Source: DASRRB01 sp036732755
GTDB lineage: Bacteria; Planctomycetota; B15-G4; SIAN01
NCBI GenBank assembly: GCA_036732755.1
Contig: DAINBU010000035.1
Span: forward strand, 1 to 41,676
Reading direction: 5' to 3'
Length of the DNA stretch: 41,676 nt
Part shown: piece after piece, positions 32,380-40,585 of the stretch
Layout: each line of letters opens with the position of its first letter
Numbering within the stretch: position 1 is the stretch's first letter
Notes under the pieces: generated by a model
Told to the model about the DNA's origin: nothing
Seen by the model: the letters and a program-made list of their open reading frames with translations, nothing else
The model's database searches: none
Program-made: the position numbers and the translations under genes

Positions 32380-33158
32380 GCTCGCTCCTGGACGAACTCA
32401 TGGCCGCGGCGGAGCGGCGCGCGCGGCACATTCCGAGGTTCCTTCATCGTGCGCTCGGCGCGGGCGACGCGGCCGGCGCGAGCGGCACCATCGGCGTGCG
32501 CGGCCGCTTCGCGCGCGCGGTGCGCGGCCGGGAGCGGCTTCACGTGATCGGCGAATTCAAACGCGCGAGCCCGAGCGCGGGGAAGCTCACGTCACGCGGA
32601 CCACTCGACGTCGCGCAGGAGTACGCGGCGGCGGGCGTCGCGGCGCTCTCGGTCGTGACCGAGCCGACGCGCTTCGCGGGCTCGCTCGAAGACCTGCGGC
32701 GCGTCGCGGCGCACGTCGCGCTGCCGGTCCTCTGCAAGGACTTCATCGCGTCGGAGCGGCAGATCGAGGCGGCGGCCGAAGCGGGCGCCGCGGCGGTGCT
32801 GCTGATCGTGCGCGCGCTCGACGGCGGGCGGCTGAACGAGTTCGCGGCGGCCGCGGCGGAGCTCGGCCTCGACGTGCTGGCCGAGTGTTGCGACGCGAAG
32901 GAGGTCGAGCGCGTGCTCGCGCTGGACGACGCGCTGATCGGTGTGAACAACCGCGACCTCGCGACGCTCGAGATCGACGTCGCGCGCGCGCCGCGGCTGC
33001 TGAAGCGCGTCCCGCCCGAGCGGATCGCCGTCGCCGAGTCGGGCTACGCGAGCGCCGCCGACCTCGCACCGCTCGACGGCGTCGCCGACGCCGTGCTGGT
33101 CGGGACGGCGCTGCTGCGCGGCGGGGACGTCGCGGCGTTCACGCGGAGGCGAGCGTGA
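32376..33158 (+). CDS. trpC: Indole-3-glycerol phosphate synthase
   Basis: Ring-closing TIM-barrel enzyme of 260 residues. Conserved elements are IGEFKRASPS (Glu60, Lys62), the catalytic-lysine motif CKDFIASERQ (Lys121), the catalytic-glutamate strand LAECCDAKEVE, NNRDLATLEID and AESGY. The strand usually reads LVEVHD, so LAECCD is a small deviation. The GTG at 32376 overlaps the trpD stop by 4 nt and has GAGGAG upstream. In contrast to enterics, it is not fused to trpF. Confidence 0.95.
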   Translation: MSSLLDELMAAAERRARHIPRFLHRALGAGDAAGASGTIGVRGRFARAVRGRERLHVIGEFKRASPSAGKLTSRGPLDVAQEYAAAGVAALSVVTEPTRFAGSLEDLRRVAAHVALPVLCKDFIASERQIEAAAEAGAAAVLLIVRALDGGRLNEFAAAAAELGLDVLAECCDAKEVERVLALDDALIGVNNRDLATLEIDVARAPRLLKRVPPERIAVAESGYASAADLAPLDGVADAVLVGTALLRGGDVAAFTRRRA

Positions 33159-33829
33159 GGCCGCTCGTGAAGGTGTGCGGCGTGCGGCGCGTCGAGGATG
33201 CGCGGCTCGCGGTCGCGCTCGGGGCCGGGTGGATCGGCTGCGTGCGCGCCAAGGATTCGCCGCGGTGCGCGACGCTGCGCGAGGTGGCGGCGATCCGGCG
33301 CGGGGTCGACGGGCGGGCGGGGGTCGTGCTCGTCGGGCGGGTGCGGCGGGGCGAAGGACACGCGAACGGTGACGGGCGCGAGAGGCGCGACGAAGGAGAC
33401 GTCGTCGCGGCTCTCGTGCGCGAGGCGAAGCGGGTGGGGGCCGCCGCCGTGCAGATCCACGGCGCCTCGCGCGCGGCGCTCGCGCGCGTGCGCGACGCCG
33501 GGCTCGTCGCTTGGAAAGTGATTTCCGTGGCGCGCGGTGCGACGCGGCTGCCGCGGTCGCTGCGAACGGCAACGGTGGCCCGTTCACCGGTCCTGCTCGA
33601 CGTCGGAGTGGGCGGCAGCGGGACGCCGTTCGATTGGCGGCTGCTCGGTCGCGTCGCGCCGCCGCGCCTCTGGATCGCGGGCGGCATCACGCCGGCGAAC
33701 GTCGGTGAGCTGCTCGAACACGATCCGTTCGGGATCGACGTGAGCAGCGGCGTCGAGCGCGCGCCGGGGGTGAAGGACGCGCGGAGGTTGCGCGAGTTGT
33801 TCGCGGCCATCGAGGAGAACGAGACATGA
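33155..33829 (+). CDS. trpF: Phosphoribosylanthranilate isomerase
   Basis: Amadori isomerase of 224 residues. The catalytic base Cys8 is in VKVCGVRRVED, and the catalytic Asp is in LLDVGVGGSG. AGGITPANV and GIDVSSGVERAPGVKD form the phosphate-binding end of the barrel. The middle, around residues 60-90, has a charged Arg/Gly/Glu-rich insert (RGEGHANGDGRERRDEG) in place of the usual short loop. The start is GTG at 33155 in a 4-nt overlap with trpC, and the stop overlaps the trpB ATG. It is the least conserved member of this operon but clearly recognisable. Confidence 0.93.
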   Translation: MRPLVKVCGVRRVEDARLAVALGAGWIGCVRAKDSPRCATLREVAAIRRGVDGRAGVVLVGRVRRGEGHANGDGRERRDEGDVVAALVREAKRVGAAAVQIHGASRAALARVRDAGLVAWKVISVARGATRLPRSLRTATVARSPVLLDVGVGGSGTPFDWRLLGRVAPPRLWIAGGITPANVGELLEHDPFGIDVSSGVERAPGVKDARRLRELFAAIEENET

Positions 33830-35028
33830 AGGCGATTCGAGCGCCGAGCGCGTGGCAACCGCGTTTCGGCGCGTTCGGCGAATTCGGCGGGCGCTACGTC
33901 TCCGAGCTCCTCTGGCCCGCGCTCACGGAGCTCGCCGACGCCGTCGACAAGGTGCTCCCCGACGCGGGGTTCCGCGCGGAGCTCGACGAAGGGCTGCGGA
34001 CGTGGGCGGGGAGGCCGACGCCGTTGCAGCGCGCGGCGCGGCTCTCGGCGGAGTGCGCGCTCGAAGTCTGGCTCAAGCGCGAGGACCTGCTGCACGGCGG
34101 TGCGCACAAGACCAACAACGCGCTCGGCCAGGTGCTGCTCGCGCGGCGGCTCGGCAAGCGGCGGCTGATCGCGGAGACCGGCGCCGGCCAGCACGGCGTC
34201 GCGACCGCGATGGCGGCGGCGCGCGCCGGGCTGCCGCTCACCGTCTACATGGGGGCGCGCGACGTCGCGCGGCAGTCGGTGAACGTCGAGCGCATGCGGC
34301 TGCTCGGCGCCGAGGTCGTCGCGGTGAGCGAGGGCTCGGCGACGCTGAAGGACGCGATCAACGAGGCGCTGCGCGACTGGGCGACGAACCTCGCGACGAC
34401 CCACTACGTCCTCGGTTCGGTCTGCGGGCCCGATCCGTTCCCACGGCTCGTGCGCGAGTTCCAGGCGGTGATCGGCCGCGAGGCGCGCGCGCAGTTCGCG
34501 GCCGCGGCCGGCGGGCGGCCCGACGCCGTCGTCGCCTGCGTCGGCGGCGGCAGCAACGCGATCGGCCTCTTCGCCGGCTTCATGGACGACGAAGACGTCG
34601 CGCGGATCGGCGTCGAGGCGGGCGGCCGCGACGGCGGCGGCGCGGCGAAGTGCGCGCGCGGGCGAGCCGGAGTGTTGCACGGCGCGCGCACGCTCGTGCT
34701 GCAGGACGGCGACGGACAGATCGAGCCGAGCGCGTCGATTGCGGCCGGCCTCGATTACCCGGCCATCGGGCCCGAGCACGCCGCACTGCATGCCGCCGGG
34801 CGCGCGCGCTACGTCGCCGTGAACGACGACGAGGCGCTCGCCGCGTTCGCGGCGACGGCGCGGCTCGAGGGGATCGTGCCGGCGCTCGAGTCGGCGCACG
34901 CGCTGGCGTTCGCGCTGCGGGCGGTGCGCCGCGGCGAGCTGCCGAAGGGCGCGCGCGTCGTCGTCAACGTCTCGGGGCGCGGCGACAAGGACCTGGCGAC
35001 GTGGATGAAAGTGGAGCGACGACGATGA
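33826..35028 (+). CDS. trpB: Tryptophan synthase beta subunit
   Basis: PLP enzyme that joins indole to serine, 400 residues. The PLP lysine is Lys95 in HGGAHKTNNALGQ. Other signatures are FGGRYVSE, AETGAGQHGVATA, the phosphate-binding GGGSNAIG and the C-terminal VNVSGRGDKD. It belongs to the standard TrpB1 type that partners TrpA. The ATG at 33826 overlaps the trpF stop, and its stop overlaps the trpA ATG, both by 4 nt. Confidence 0.97.
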   Translation: MKAIRAPSAWQPRFGAFGEFGGRYVSELLWPALTELADAVDKVLPDAGFRAELDEGLRTWAGRPTPLQRAARLSAECALEVWLKREDLLHGGAHKTNNALGQVLLARRLGKRRLIAETGAGQHGVATAMAAARAGLPLTVYMGARDVARQSVNVERMRLLGAEVVAVSEGSATLKDAINEALRDWATNLATTHYVLGSVCGPDPFPRLVREFQAVIGREARAQFAAAAGGRPDAVVACVGGGSNAIGLFAGFMDDEDVARIGVEAGGRDGGGAAKCARGRAGVLHGARTLVLQDGDGQIEPSASIAAGLDYPAIGPEHAALHAAGRARYVAVNDDEALAAFAATARLEGIVPALESAHALAFALRAVRRGELPKGARVVVNVSGRGDKDLATWMKVERRR

Positions 35029-35957
35029 ACCGCGACGTGCTCGTTGCGGCGCTTGCGCGGCAGCGCCGCCACCTGAGCCCTTTCCTCGTGCTAGGCGATC
35101 CGACGCCAGAACTCTCCCTCGAGCTCGCGCTCGCCGCCGTCGCGGCCGGCGCGACCGTGCTCGAGCTCGGCCTGCCGTTCAGCGATCCCTGCGCCGACGG
35201 GCCGGCGATCCAGGCCGCGACGCGGCGCGCGCGCGCCGCCGGCGTGTCGACGCGCGAGGCGTTCGCGCTCGTGCGAGCGCTCGCCGACGCGGCGCCGGCC
35301 GTGCCGCTGAACCTCCTCGCCTACGCAAACCTCGTCCATGCGCGCGGGACGGAGACGTTCTGCGAGGAGGCCGCGGCGGCGGGCGCGACCTCGCTGCTCG
35401 TTCCTGACATTCCGTTCGGCGAGGACCTCGAGCTGAACGCCGCCTGCCGCGACCACGGGCTCGCGTTCGTGCGGATGGTCGGGCCCGGGACGGCGCCGGC
35501 GCGGATCGCGGCGCTCGCGCGCGACGCCGACCTGCTCTACGTGGCGGCGCTGCAGGGCGTGACCGGCGCGGCCGGCGGCGACGCGGCCCAGCGCGCCGAG
35601 CTCCTGCGACGCGCGCGCGCCGCGAGCGACCGTCCGCTGCAGTCCGGCTTCGGGCTTTCGAGCGCGGACGACGTGCGAGCCGCGTTTGCGAGCGGGGCCG
35701 CCATTGCGATCGTCGGCAGCCACCTCGCGCGCGCGATCGAGCGCGGCGTCGCGCTGGCCGGGGCCACCGCCCCTGCAGCGATGGATGGTGCCGCGACCGG
35801 CGCCGAGCTCGGGGCCGAGGTGCTCCGGGAGTTCCGGGCCGCGCTCGTGCCGCTGCTCGACGGAGTCGAAGTCCCGCCGGTCGCTGCCCGAGTCGTTTCG
35901 CCCAATGAGGCGCCGCTCGCGGCGCCGTCCGTTTCGGAGCTCCCGTCATGCTCGTGA
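35025..35957 (+). CDS. trpA: Tryptophan synthase alpha subunit
   Basis: Cleaves indole-3-glycerol phosphate and channels indole to TrpB. The 310-residue protein has the catalytic Glu47 in LELGLPFSD and the catalytic Asp58 in DPCADGPAIQAA. VPDIPFGEDLEL, ALQGVTGA and SGFGLSSADDV complete the barrel signatures. It carries a C-terminal tail of about 30 residues, rich in Pro, Ala and Ser, beyond the usual end. The tail overlaps the aroF start by 10 nt. The ATG overlaps the trpB stop by 4 nt. Confidence 0.95.
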   Translation: MNRDVLVAALARQRRHLSPFLVLGDPTPELSLELALAAVAAGATVLELGLPFSDPCADGPAIQAATRRARAAGVSTREAFALVRALADAAPAVPLNLLAYANLVHARGTETFCEEAAAAGATSLLVPDIPFGEDLELNAACRDHGLAFVRMVGPGTAPARIAALARDADLLYVAALQGVTGAAGGDAAQRAELLRRARAASDRPLQSGFGLSSADDVRAAFASGAAIAIVGSHLARAIERGVALAGATAPAAMDGAATGAELGAEVLREFRAALVPLLDGVEVPPVAARVVSPNEAPLAAPSVSELPSCS

Positions 35958-37024
35958 TCCTCCACGCCGACTGCACCGAGGCGCAGAGCACCGCCGTCGA
36001 AGCCGCGATCCGCGCCCTCGGCTTCACGCCCCTGCCCGTCCCCGGCCGCTCGCGCACCGCCATCTGCATCACCGGCAACCGCGGCCCAGTCGACGCGTCG
36101 ACCTTCGCCACCCTCCCCGGCGTCCTCGAGTGCATCCCCGTGACGAAGCCGTGGAAGCTCGTCGGCCGCGAGGTCGCCCCCGAGTCGACCGTCGTGCGCA
36201 TCGGCCCCGTCGGACATGCCGTCGAGATCGGCGGCGACCGTCCCGCCGTCCTGATCGCCGGCCCGTGCAGCGTCGAGACCGAGGCGCGCACGCTCGCGAT
36301 CGCGCGTGCTGTCCAGTCCGCCGGCGCCAGGATGTTCCGCGCCGGCGCCTTCAAGCCGCGCACGAGCCCCTACGAGTTCCAGGGCCTCGGCGACGAAGCC
36401 CTGCGCACGCTCGCGCAGGTGCGCCGCGAAACCGGCCTCCCCGTCGTCTCGGAGATCATCGACGCCGCCGCCATCGAGTCGATGGTCGAGTGCGTCGACG
36501 TCCTGCAGGTCGGCGCTCGCAACATGCAGAACTTCGTCCTGCTCAAAGCCCTCGCGCAGCAGCCCCGTCCCGTCCTGCTCAAGCGCGGCCCCGCCGCGAC
36601 CCTGACCGAGTGGCTCATGGCCGCCGAATACCTCCTCGCCGGCGGCAAGCGCGACGTCCTCTTGTGCGAGCGAGGCATCCGCAGCTTCTCCGACCATTCG
36701 CGCAACACCCTCGACCTCAACGTCGTCCCCCTCGTGAAACGCCTCTCCCACCTGCCGATCCTCGTCGACCCCTCGCACGGCGTCGGCGTCCGCGACCGCG
36801 TGCGCCCCATGTCTCGCGCCGCCCTCGCCAGCGGCGCCCACGGCCTCCTGATCAAGGCGCACCTCGACCCCCGCACCAGCTACACCGACGCCGCGCAGAC
36901 CATCGACATCGCGACGCTCGCCGGCATCGCGCGGGACGCCGAGGTGATCGCGCAGCTCGAAGCGACCGACCTCGTCGAGGCCCGACAACCCTCTCCCGCG
37001 CAAGGAACCCGATCCCTTCCTTGA
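35948..37024 (+). CDS. aroF: 3-deoxy-7-phosphoheptulonate (DAHP) synthase, type I beta with N-terminal domain
   Basis: Condenses PEP and erythrose 4-phosphate, the entry to the shikimate pathway that supplies chorismate. It has 358 residues. Residues 1-75 form a ferredoxin-like regulatory domain (MLVILHADCTEAQ), as in the Thermotoga-type enzyme, followed by the barrel. The metal site uses Cys107 in AGPCSVE and the His of DPSHGVG. FRAGAFKPRTSPYEFQG and LLKRGPAAT are substrate-binding signatures. The ATG at 35948 lies inside the end of trpA with GGAG upstream. As the distal gene of the trp operon it should fall under the same attenuation. The gene symbol follows common usage for this family. 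Confidence 0.93.
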   Translation: MLVILHADCTEAQSTAVEAAIRALGFTPLPVPGRSRTAICITGNRGPVDASTFATLPGVLECIPVTKPWKLVGREVAPESTVVRIGPVGHAVEIGGDRPAVLIAGPCSVETEARTLAIARAVQSAGARMFRAGAFKPRTSPYEFQGLGDEALRTLAQVRRETGLPVVSEIIDAAAIESMVECVDVLQVGARNMQNFVLLKALAQQPRPVLLKRGPAATLTEWLMAAEYLLAGGKRDVLLCERGIRSFSDHSRNTLDLNVVPLVKRLSHLPILVDPSHGVGVRDRVRPMSRAALASGAHGLLIKAHLDPRTSYTDAAQTIDIATLAGIARDAEVIAQLEATDLVEARQPSPAQGTRSLP

Positions 37025-37121
37025 CCCCTTCCACCGCCGCCACTAAGACCACCCGTCCCTGCGCGATCCGCGGAGCCGCTCGCGGCCCCTCGCTTCGCGC
37101 GTCCGAGTTGAGTTCACAGGT
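37025..37121. other. Spacer between aroF and tRNA-Pro
   Basis: No gene is seen. A weak 5-bp hairpin (37068-37072 with 37081-37085) has no T-run, so a terminator for the trp operon cannot be assigned with confidence. A tRNA promoter should lie here, but no good match was found. Confidence 0.35.
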
Positions 37122-37199
37122 CGGGCCGTGGCGCAGCTTGGCTAGCGCGCTTGCTTGGGGTGCAAGAGGTCGGGAGTTCAAATCTCCTCGGCCCGACCA
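37122..37199 (+). tRNA. tRNA-Pro (anticodon GGG)
   Basis: A complete 78-nt cloverleaf. The acceptor stem CGGGCCG/CGGCCCG has 7 bp. The D stem is GCGC/GCGC. The anticodon stem CTTGC/GCAAG encloses the loop TTGGGGT with anticodon GGG. The T stem GGGAG/CTCCT has one G-U pair and the loop TTCAAAT. Discriminator A and an encoded CCA close it. It stands at the border between the GC-rich chromosomal genes and a less GC-biased defence gene block, a common integration point. Confidence 0.97.
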
Positions 37200-37365
37200 T
37201 TCATGTCTCCAACGTCTTCGGCGGAGGCGGAGGACGACGTCGATTCCAGCAAGCTTCCAGATTCCCCGACTGCGAAGAAGAGGCGGAAGTCAAAAACAAG
37301 CGCCGTTCGTGAGGGCTAGACCGCGCTCTAACAGTGGTTTTTCAAGGCGATAATCCCCTTCGCGA
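37200..37365. other. tRNA-proximal spacer at the island edge
   Basis: No gene is supported. The stretch is richer in A and T than the upstream part and includes a short T-run (GGTTTTTC near 37337). No repeat of the tRNA 3' end and no integrase gene are visible, so an attachment site cannot be shown from this window. Confidence 0.4.
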
Positions 37366-38172
37366 TTACCTCGGGTTTCGTCGCCGGTGAAGTTGGGAGA
37401 TCTCGTTGAGCGTTGAGGCGAACGTCATGGTCTTCGCGGGCGCTCCACTCGGCGGAACGTCCTGCGGCCGTGCAATCGTGACCCGGCCTTCGTCGTCGTA
37501 GAGTGCGAGGTACGAGAGTTCGATGCCTTCGGGACGATTGTTGACGTCTCGACCGGTGCGAGCGTGTAACACCTCCGCCGCGTGGCGAGCACTCGAAGGC
37601 CCATCGCCAGCGCCGTCCGTCGCCGACTCCAGTGGCATGAAGAGATAGGCGGCGATTACGGCGTACGGCTGGCGGCCGTGACAGTCCTGGGCCTCCGCGC
37701 GGAGTTCGCCGTCGATGCGTTTTACGTTCTTCGTATACCGCTTCGACTTCTCGTCCGAGAAGTTCAAGGTCTTCACCGAGACCGCGAGTTCGAGACCGCT
37801 TCGAGTCGTCGAATAGTTGACGTCGATCTTTTTCAGCCCGAGCGCACCTCTCGACAGCGACTCGTGGCCCTTTCCGTCGCAATCCGGGACGATCTCGGGC
37901 AACGTCTTCCGCATCTCGTTGGCGATCTTCTGAGCGATCGACGCCGAGAAACGCTGCGCGAAGTTCTTTTTCGCCGCTCGACCGGTTACCTCGATGAACT
38001 CGAAGTCAGCAGGAGCAAGAATCTTCTCGAGTTCGTACTTCAACGCGCGTGCGCGTGTGAGGATGTGCGTTCGATTCCCTGCGCTCCCCAACTCGGTGGC
38101 GAAGTCTTCCAGGTCCCTCGAAGTCGGAGGGCAACGACCGCGTTCGTTGTCAGCATTCGTCCGGCGAGACAT
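37366..38172 (-). CDS. Putative type II restriction endonuclease of the Dcm-Vsr cassette
   Basis: A 268-residue soluble protein. The N-terminal half is helical and charged. The core strand pair KKIDVNYSTTRSGLELAVSVK, residues 114-134, resembles a PD-(D/E)XK nuclease site, with Asp117 and the distal S-x-K at 132-134 as possible catalytic residues. The following SKRYTKNVKRIDGELRAEA and QPYAVIAAYLFMP resemble uncharacterised restriction-like proteins I have seen with this layout. It lies about 108 bp downstream of vsr on the same strand. This position after a cytosine methyltransferase and Vsr is the main support for the function. The start is ATG at 38172; the open frame extends further but the added part overlaps vsr and looks non-coding. 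Cleavage specificity cannot be told. Confidence 0.6.
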   Translation of the reverse strand: MSRRTNADNERGRCPPTSRDLEDFATELGSAGNRTHILTRARALKYELEKILAPADFEFIEVTGRAAKKNFAQRFSASIAQKIANEMRKTLPEIVPDCDGKGHESLSRGALGLKKIDVNYSTTRSGLELAVSVKTLNFSDEKSKRYTKNVKRIDGELRAEAQDCHGRQPYAVIAAYLFMPLESATDGAGDGPSSARHAAEVLHARTGRDVNNRPEGIELSYLALYDDEGRVTIARPQDVPPSGAPAKTMTFASTLNEISQLHRRRNPR

Positions 38173-38279
38173 GGATCCGCGGATTGTATCGCGCCCAAGT
38201 ACCGACGACGGAGTCGGATCTGCTCGTTTTCCTGGGACGTCGATCAGTATCCCTGCAAAGACCCTGGGCTGAGAAACAA

Positions 38280-38663
38280 TCACCCCCGTGACGAGATTCG
38301 TCGACCGACGATTCGGTGGATCCTCGACGCGGCTTTCCCAGGGTCTTCGTGCTCCCAGACGCGCATGACGGTCCACCCGGCAGATCTGAGGATGTGGTCC
38401 GTCGATCGGTCGCGCCGCTGATTAGCGATGAGTTTTCGTCGCCACCAGGCTGCATTCGCCCGCGGCCAGCTCGCGTGTCGGGGACAGACGTGCCAGAAGC
38501 ATCCATCGACGAAGACGACTACACGAGTCGAGACGAAGACGATGTCCGCGCGGCGTCGAGCCGTGGCCACCGAGCGCTGCAGTCGAAACCTCAGACCCAG
38601 CTTATGGAGTGCAGAGCGCAAGCGCATTTCCACGGCAGTATCGCGCTGCCGCTGCGCGCTCAT
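38280..38663 (-). CDS. vsr: Very short patch repair (Vsr) mismatch endonuclease
   Basis: Nicks DNA 5' of T in T:G mismatches that arise by deamination of 5-methylcytosine, and so protects sites of the neighbouring methyltransferase. The 127-residue product has the family signature RDTAVEMRLRSALHKLG, the metal-binding Asp40 in RADIVFV, His58 with FVDGCFWHVCPRH, and AGWTVMRVWEHE near the end. The start is uncertain. ATG at 38663 fits the usual MSxxRxRDT N-terminus but has no ribosome binding site. The frame is open to 38846, and residues just before this Met (PPASTSTVAAR) also look family-like, so the true start may be a TTG near 38774 or further up. It sits between dcm and the putative restriction enzyme, same strand. 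Confidence 0.88.
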   Translation of the reverse strand: MSAQRQRDTAVEMRLRSALHKLGLRFRLQRSVATARRRADIVFVSTRVVVFVDGCFWHVCPRHASWPRANAAWWRRKLIANQRRDRSTDHILRSAGWTVMRVWEHEDPGKAASRIHRIVGRRISSRG

Positions 38664-38883
38664 CCGCGCCGCGACTGTGCTGGTCGACGCGGGTGGAGCC
38701 CGAGGCGCGATGCTCGCGCCGCGGTGCCTCTCTCCACGCAGAGGCGGTCGGGGCTTCCTGAGCGACCGGATCAAGTGTGATGGAATACTGTTACACACCA
38801 CAAGACTTCGAATCCAAACTTCGTCGAACGACGTTGCAATTGCCACCAGTTGACGAGCCGAGCTGGAGCTCTCGCAGGTTCAG

Positions 38884-40053
38884 TCATGACGCGGCGGCGC
38901 GCCTCCCGAGGTCATCGGGTTCACGCATCGCCGCCTCGTGTTTACGGAGGTCGTCGAGGAACCCAGCTTCGAAACGGAGACTCGATCGCTGCGAGCGCTC
39001 GAGGAAGCCGCGAGTCGCCTTGAACGAAAGCGGCCGCGGTGCGAACTTGAGCCATTTCATGAGGGGCGGACGTTCGACGCGCGCCGCCCAGCGAGTGACC
39101 GCGACGGCCTCCATCGCGCCTTTGCCCATCGACCAGCCCGCGATCGGAAGCGTTCGATCAGTCGCGAGCGGCGGATCAAGTTGGTGGACGTAGGTCCCAG
39201 GTGTCGCCAGGCGGCGACCGAGCCACTCCGAGGCCATCGCCGAGACGGCGTTTCCGACGAGCTTCCATCGATGCCCGGCGCGAGCAACCGATTCGGCCGG
39301 TTTGGTCCAGTCGACGTCGAATCCTTGCATCCGCTCGGCATCGCGGATGTCCGGCGTGAATGCGCCCTTACCATGCACCCAAATCGCGGGAGGCGACGGG
39401 ATGCCGATTGTCGACCCACCTTTGAGCGTCGGCACCGCTTCGGGCGCCCACCCGATGCCCCGTATTCCTTCGGTCCAATAGAACCCGCTTGCCGGCGGTG
39501 TTCCTCGCGGCGTCGGTGGCGGAGCGGCGAAGTTGTCGGCGAAGAGCACTTGACGGGGATCGAGTTCGCGCGACGCGACGATGAATACGCGTTCGCGGCG
39601 CTGGGGTCGTCCGAAGCCCAGGGCATCGACGACTCGGTAAGCCCATCGATACCTGAGCCGCTCCAGCGATCGAAGGATGAGGAGCAACCCTTCACCTCGA
39701 TTCAAGTGCAGCATGAACGGGACGTTTTCGATGACCAAGTTCGGGACGCGAGTGTTCGCCAGGATCCGGAAGACGTGACGCACGAGCGAGGATTGGGCAC
39801 CGTCGATGCCTTCCTTCTCGCCAGCCAGCGACAGGTTGATGCACGGGAAACCGGCGACGACCAGGTCGATCGCTCGCGGCAGCTGCTCGATCTTCGCGAC
39901 GTCATCGATGAAGCGCCGAACCTTCGCGAAGCGGTGCTTCAAGACGGTGTTCGCGGCGGGGTCGATCTCGCAGAGGAGCTCGGTTTCGTGCCCGGCTCTC
40001 GCGAGACCGAGCTCGAATCCGCCGATGCCTGCAAAGAGTCCTGCCGTGCGCAT
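38884..40053 (-). CDS. dcm: DNA (cytosine-5-)-methyltransferase
   Basis: Methylates cytosine C5 in a specific DNA site using S-adenosylmethionine, 389 residues. Motif I is FAGIGG (7-12). Motif IV is GFPC with nucleophile Cys71. Motif VI is ENV (109-111). Motif VIII is QRRER (151-155). Motif X is KLVGNAVSAMASEWLGRRL. The target-recognition region lies between about 165 and 255. The residues after the nucleophile read GFPCINLSLAG rather than the common GFPCQ, an unusual replacement. A C-terminal extension of about 100 residues follows motif X. ATG at 40053 has GGGGA upstream; a TTG at 40065 is in frame. The gene probably leads the operon dcm-vsr-endonuclease. Confidence 0.94.
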   Translation of the reverse strand: MRTAGLFAGIGGFELGLARAGHETELLCEIDPAANTVLKHRFAKVRRFIDDVAKIEQLPRAIDLVVAGFPCINLSLAGEKEGIDGAQSSLVRHVFRILANTRVPNLVIENVPFMLHLNRGEGLLLILRSLERLRYRWAYRVVDALGFGRPQRRERVFIVASRELDPRQVLFADNFAAPPPTPRGTPPASGFYWTEGIRGIGWAPEAVPTLKGGSTIGIPSPPAIWVHGKGAFTPDIRDAERMQGFDVDWTKPAESVARAGHRWKLVGNAVSAMASEWLGRRLATPGTYVHQLDPPLATDRTLPIAGWSMGKGAMEAVAVTRWAARVERPPLMKWLKFAPRPLSFKATRGFLERSQRSSLRFEAGFLDDLRKHEAAMREPDDLGRRAAAS

Positions 40054-40585
40054 GACGTTCCCCAACGCCGAGGACCGATGTTCGTCGATATCGCGGACAG
40101 GATCAACTTCGGCGTCGCATTGACCTGCCTCTCGTCACCCGGAATCGCAAGACGAAAGTCGGACTCGCTGGGAACAGACGTCCGAGCGGGAACACCCCCG
40201 ACGAGGCCGATTCGCGGAGAATCAATCGGTCCAGGTCACCAGCTGGACGTCGATCCACGGAGGCTCGGGACCGACGGCGGAAGATCGGTCCATGCCGAGT
40301 TGGGGAGATGAACCAGACCGACAGAGCGGGGATGATCGGTGGCTCACTTGGGGAAAAATGCCTCCATGACCTGTGCAGGCGGAAGCAAGTGGAACGGCCT
40401 CTTCGAGGAGGACGAGGCGTCGAGGGACGCGCGAGCGGTAGTCACACCGTCGGGACGTCCTGCGACGTCATCAAGGACGCGCCAACCGTCCGCAAGCCCC
40501 GATTGGCGTGCGCGTCGACATAGACGCAAGTGGGACGCTCGCCGTCGCGCATCGGGAGCAGCCTTCGCAGGATCTCTCAGCGGCG
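40054..40585 (-). other. Unresolved region upstream of dcm with fragmentary coding-like frames
   Basis: No single gene can be called. On the minus strand several short frames read like protein but change frame. They include MRDGERPTCVYVDAHANRG (40442-40552, 36 residues), a frame ending FHLLPPAQVMEAFFPK (stop at 40344), one ending WIDVQLVTWTD, and an internal piece reading SESDFRLAIPGDERQVNATP just before dcm. This pattern fits either decayed gene remnants or very short overlapping genes. The plus strand also stays open near 40339-40500 (GSKWNGLFEEDEASRDARAV). The dcm promoter must lie here. Confidence 0.3.

Noticed and set aside
37122..37365. An att site made by duplication of the tRNA-Pro 3' end
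   Set aside because: No second copy of the tRNA 3' end and no integrase gene were seen within the window.
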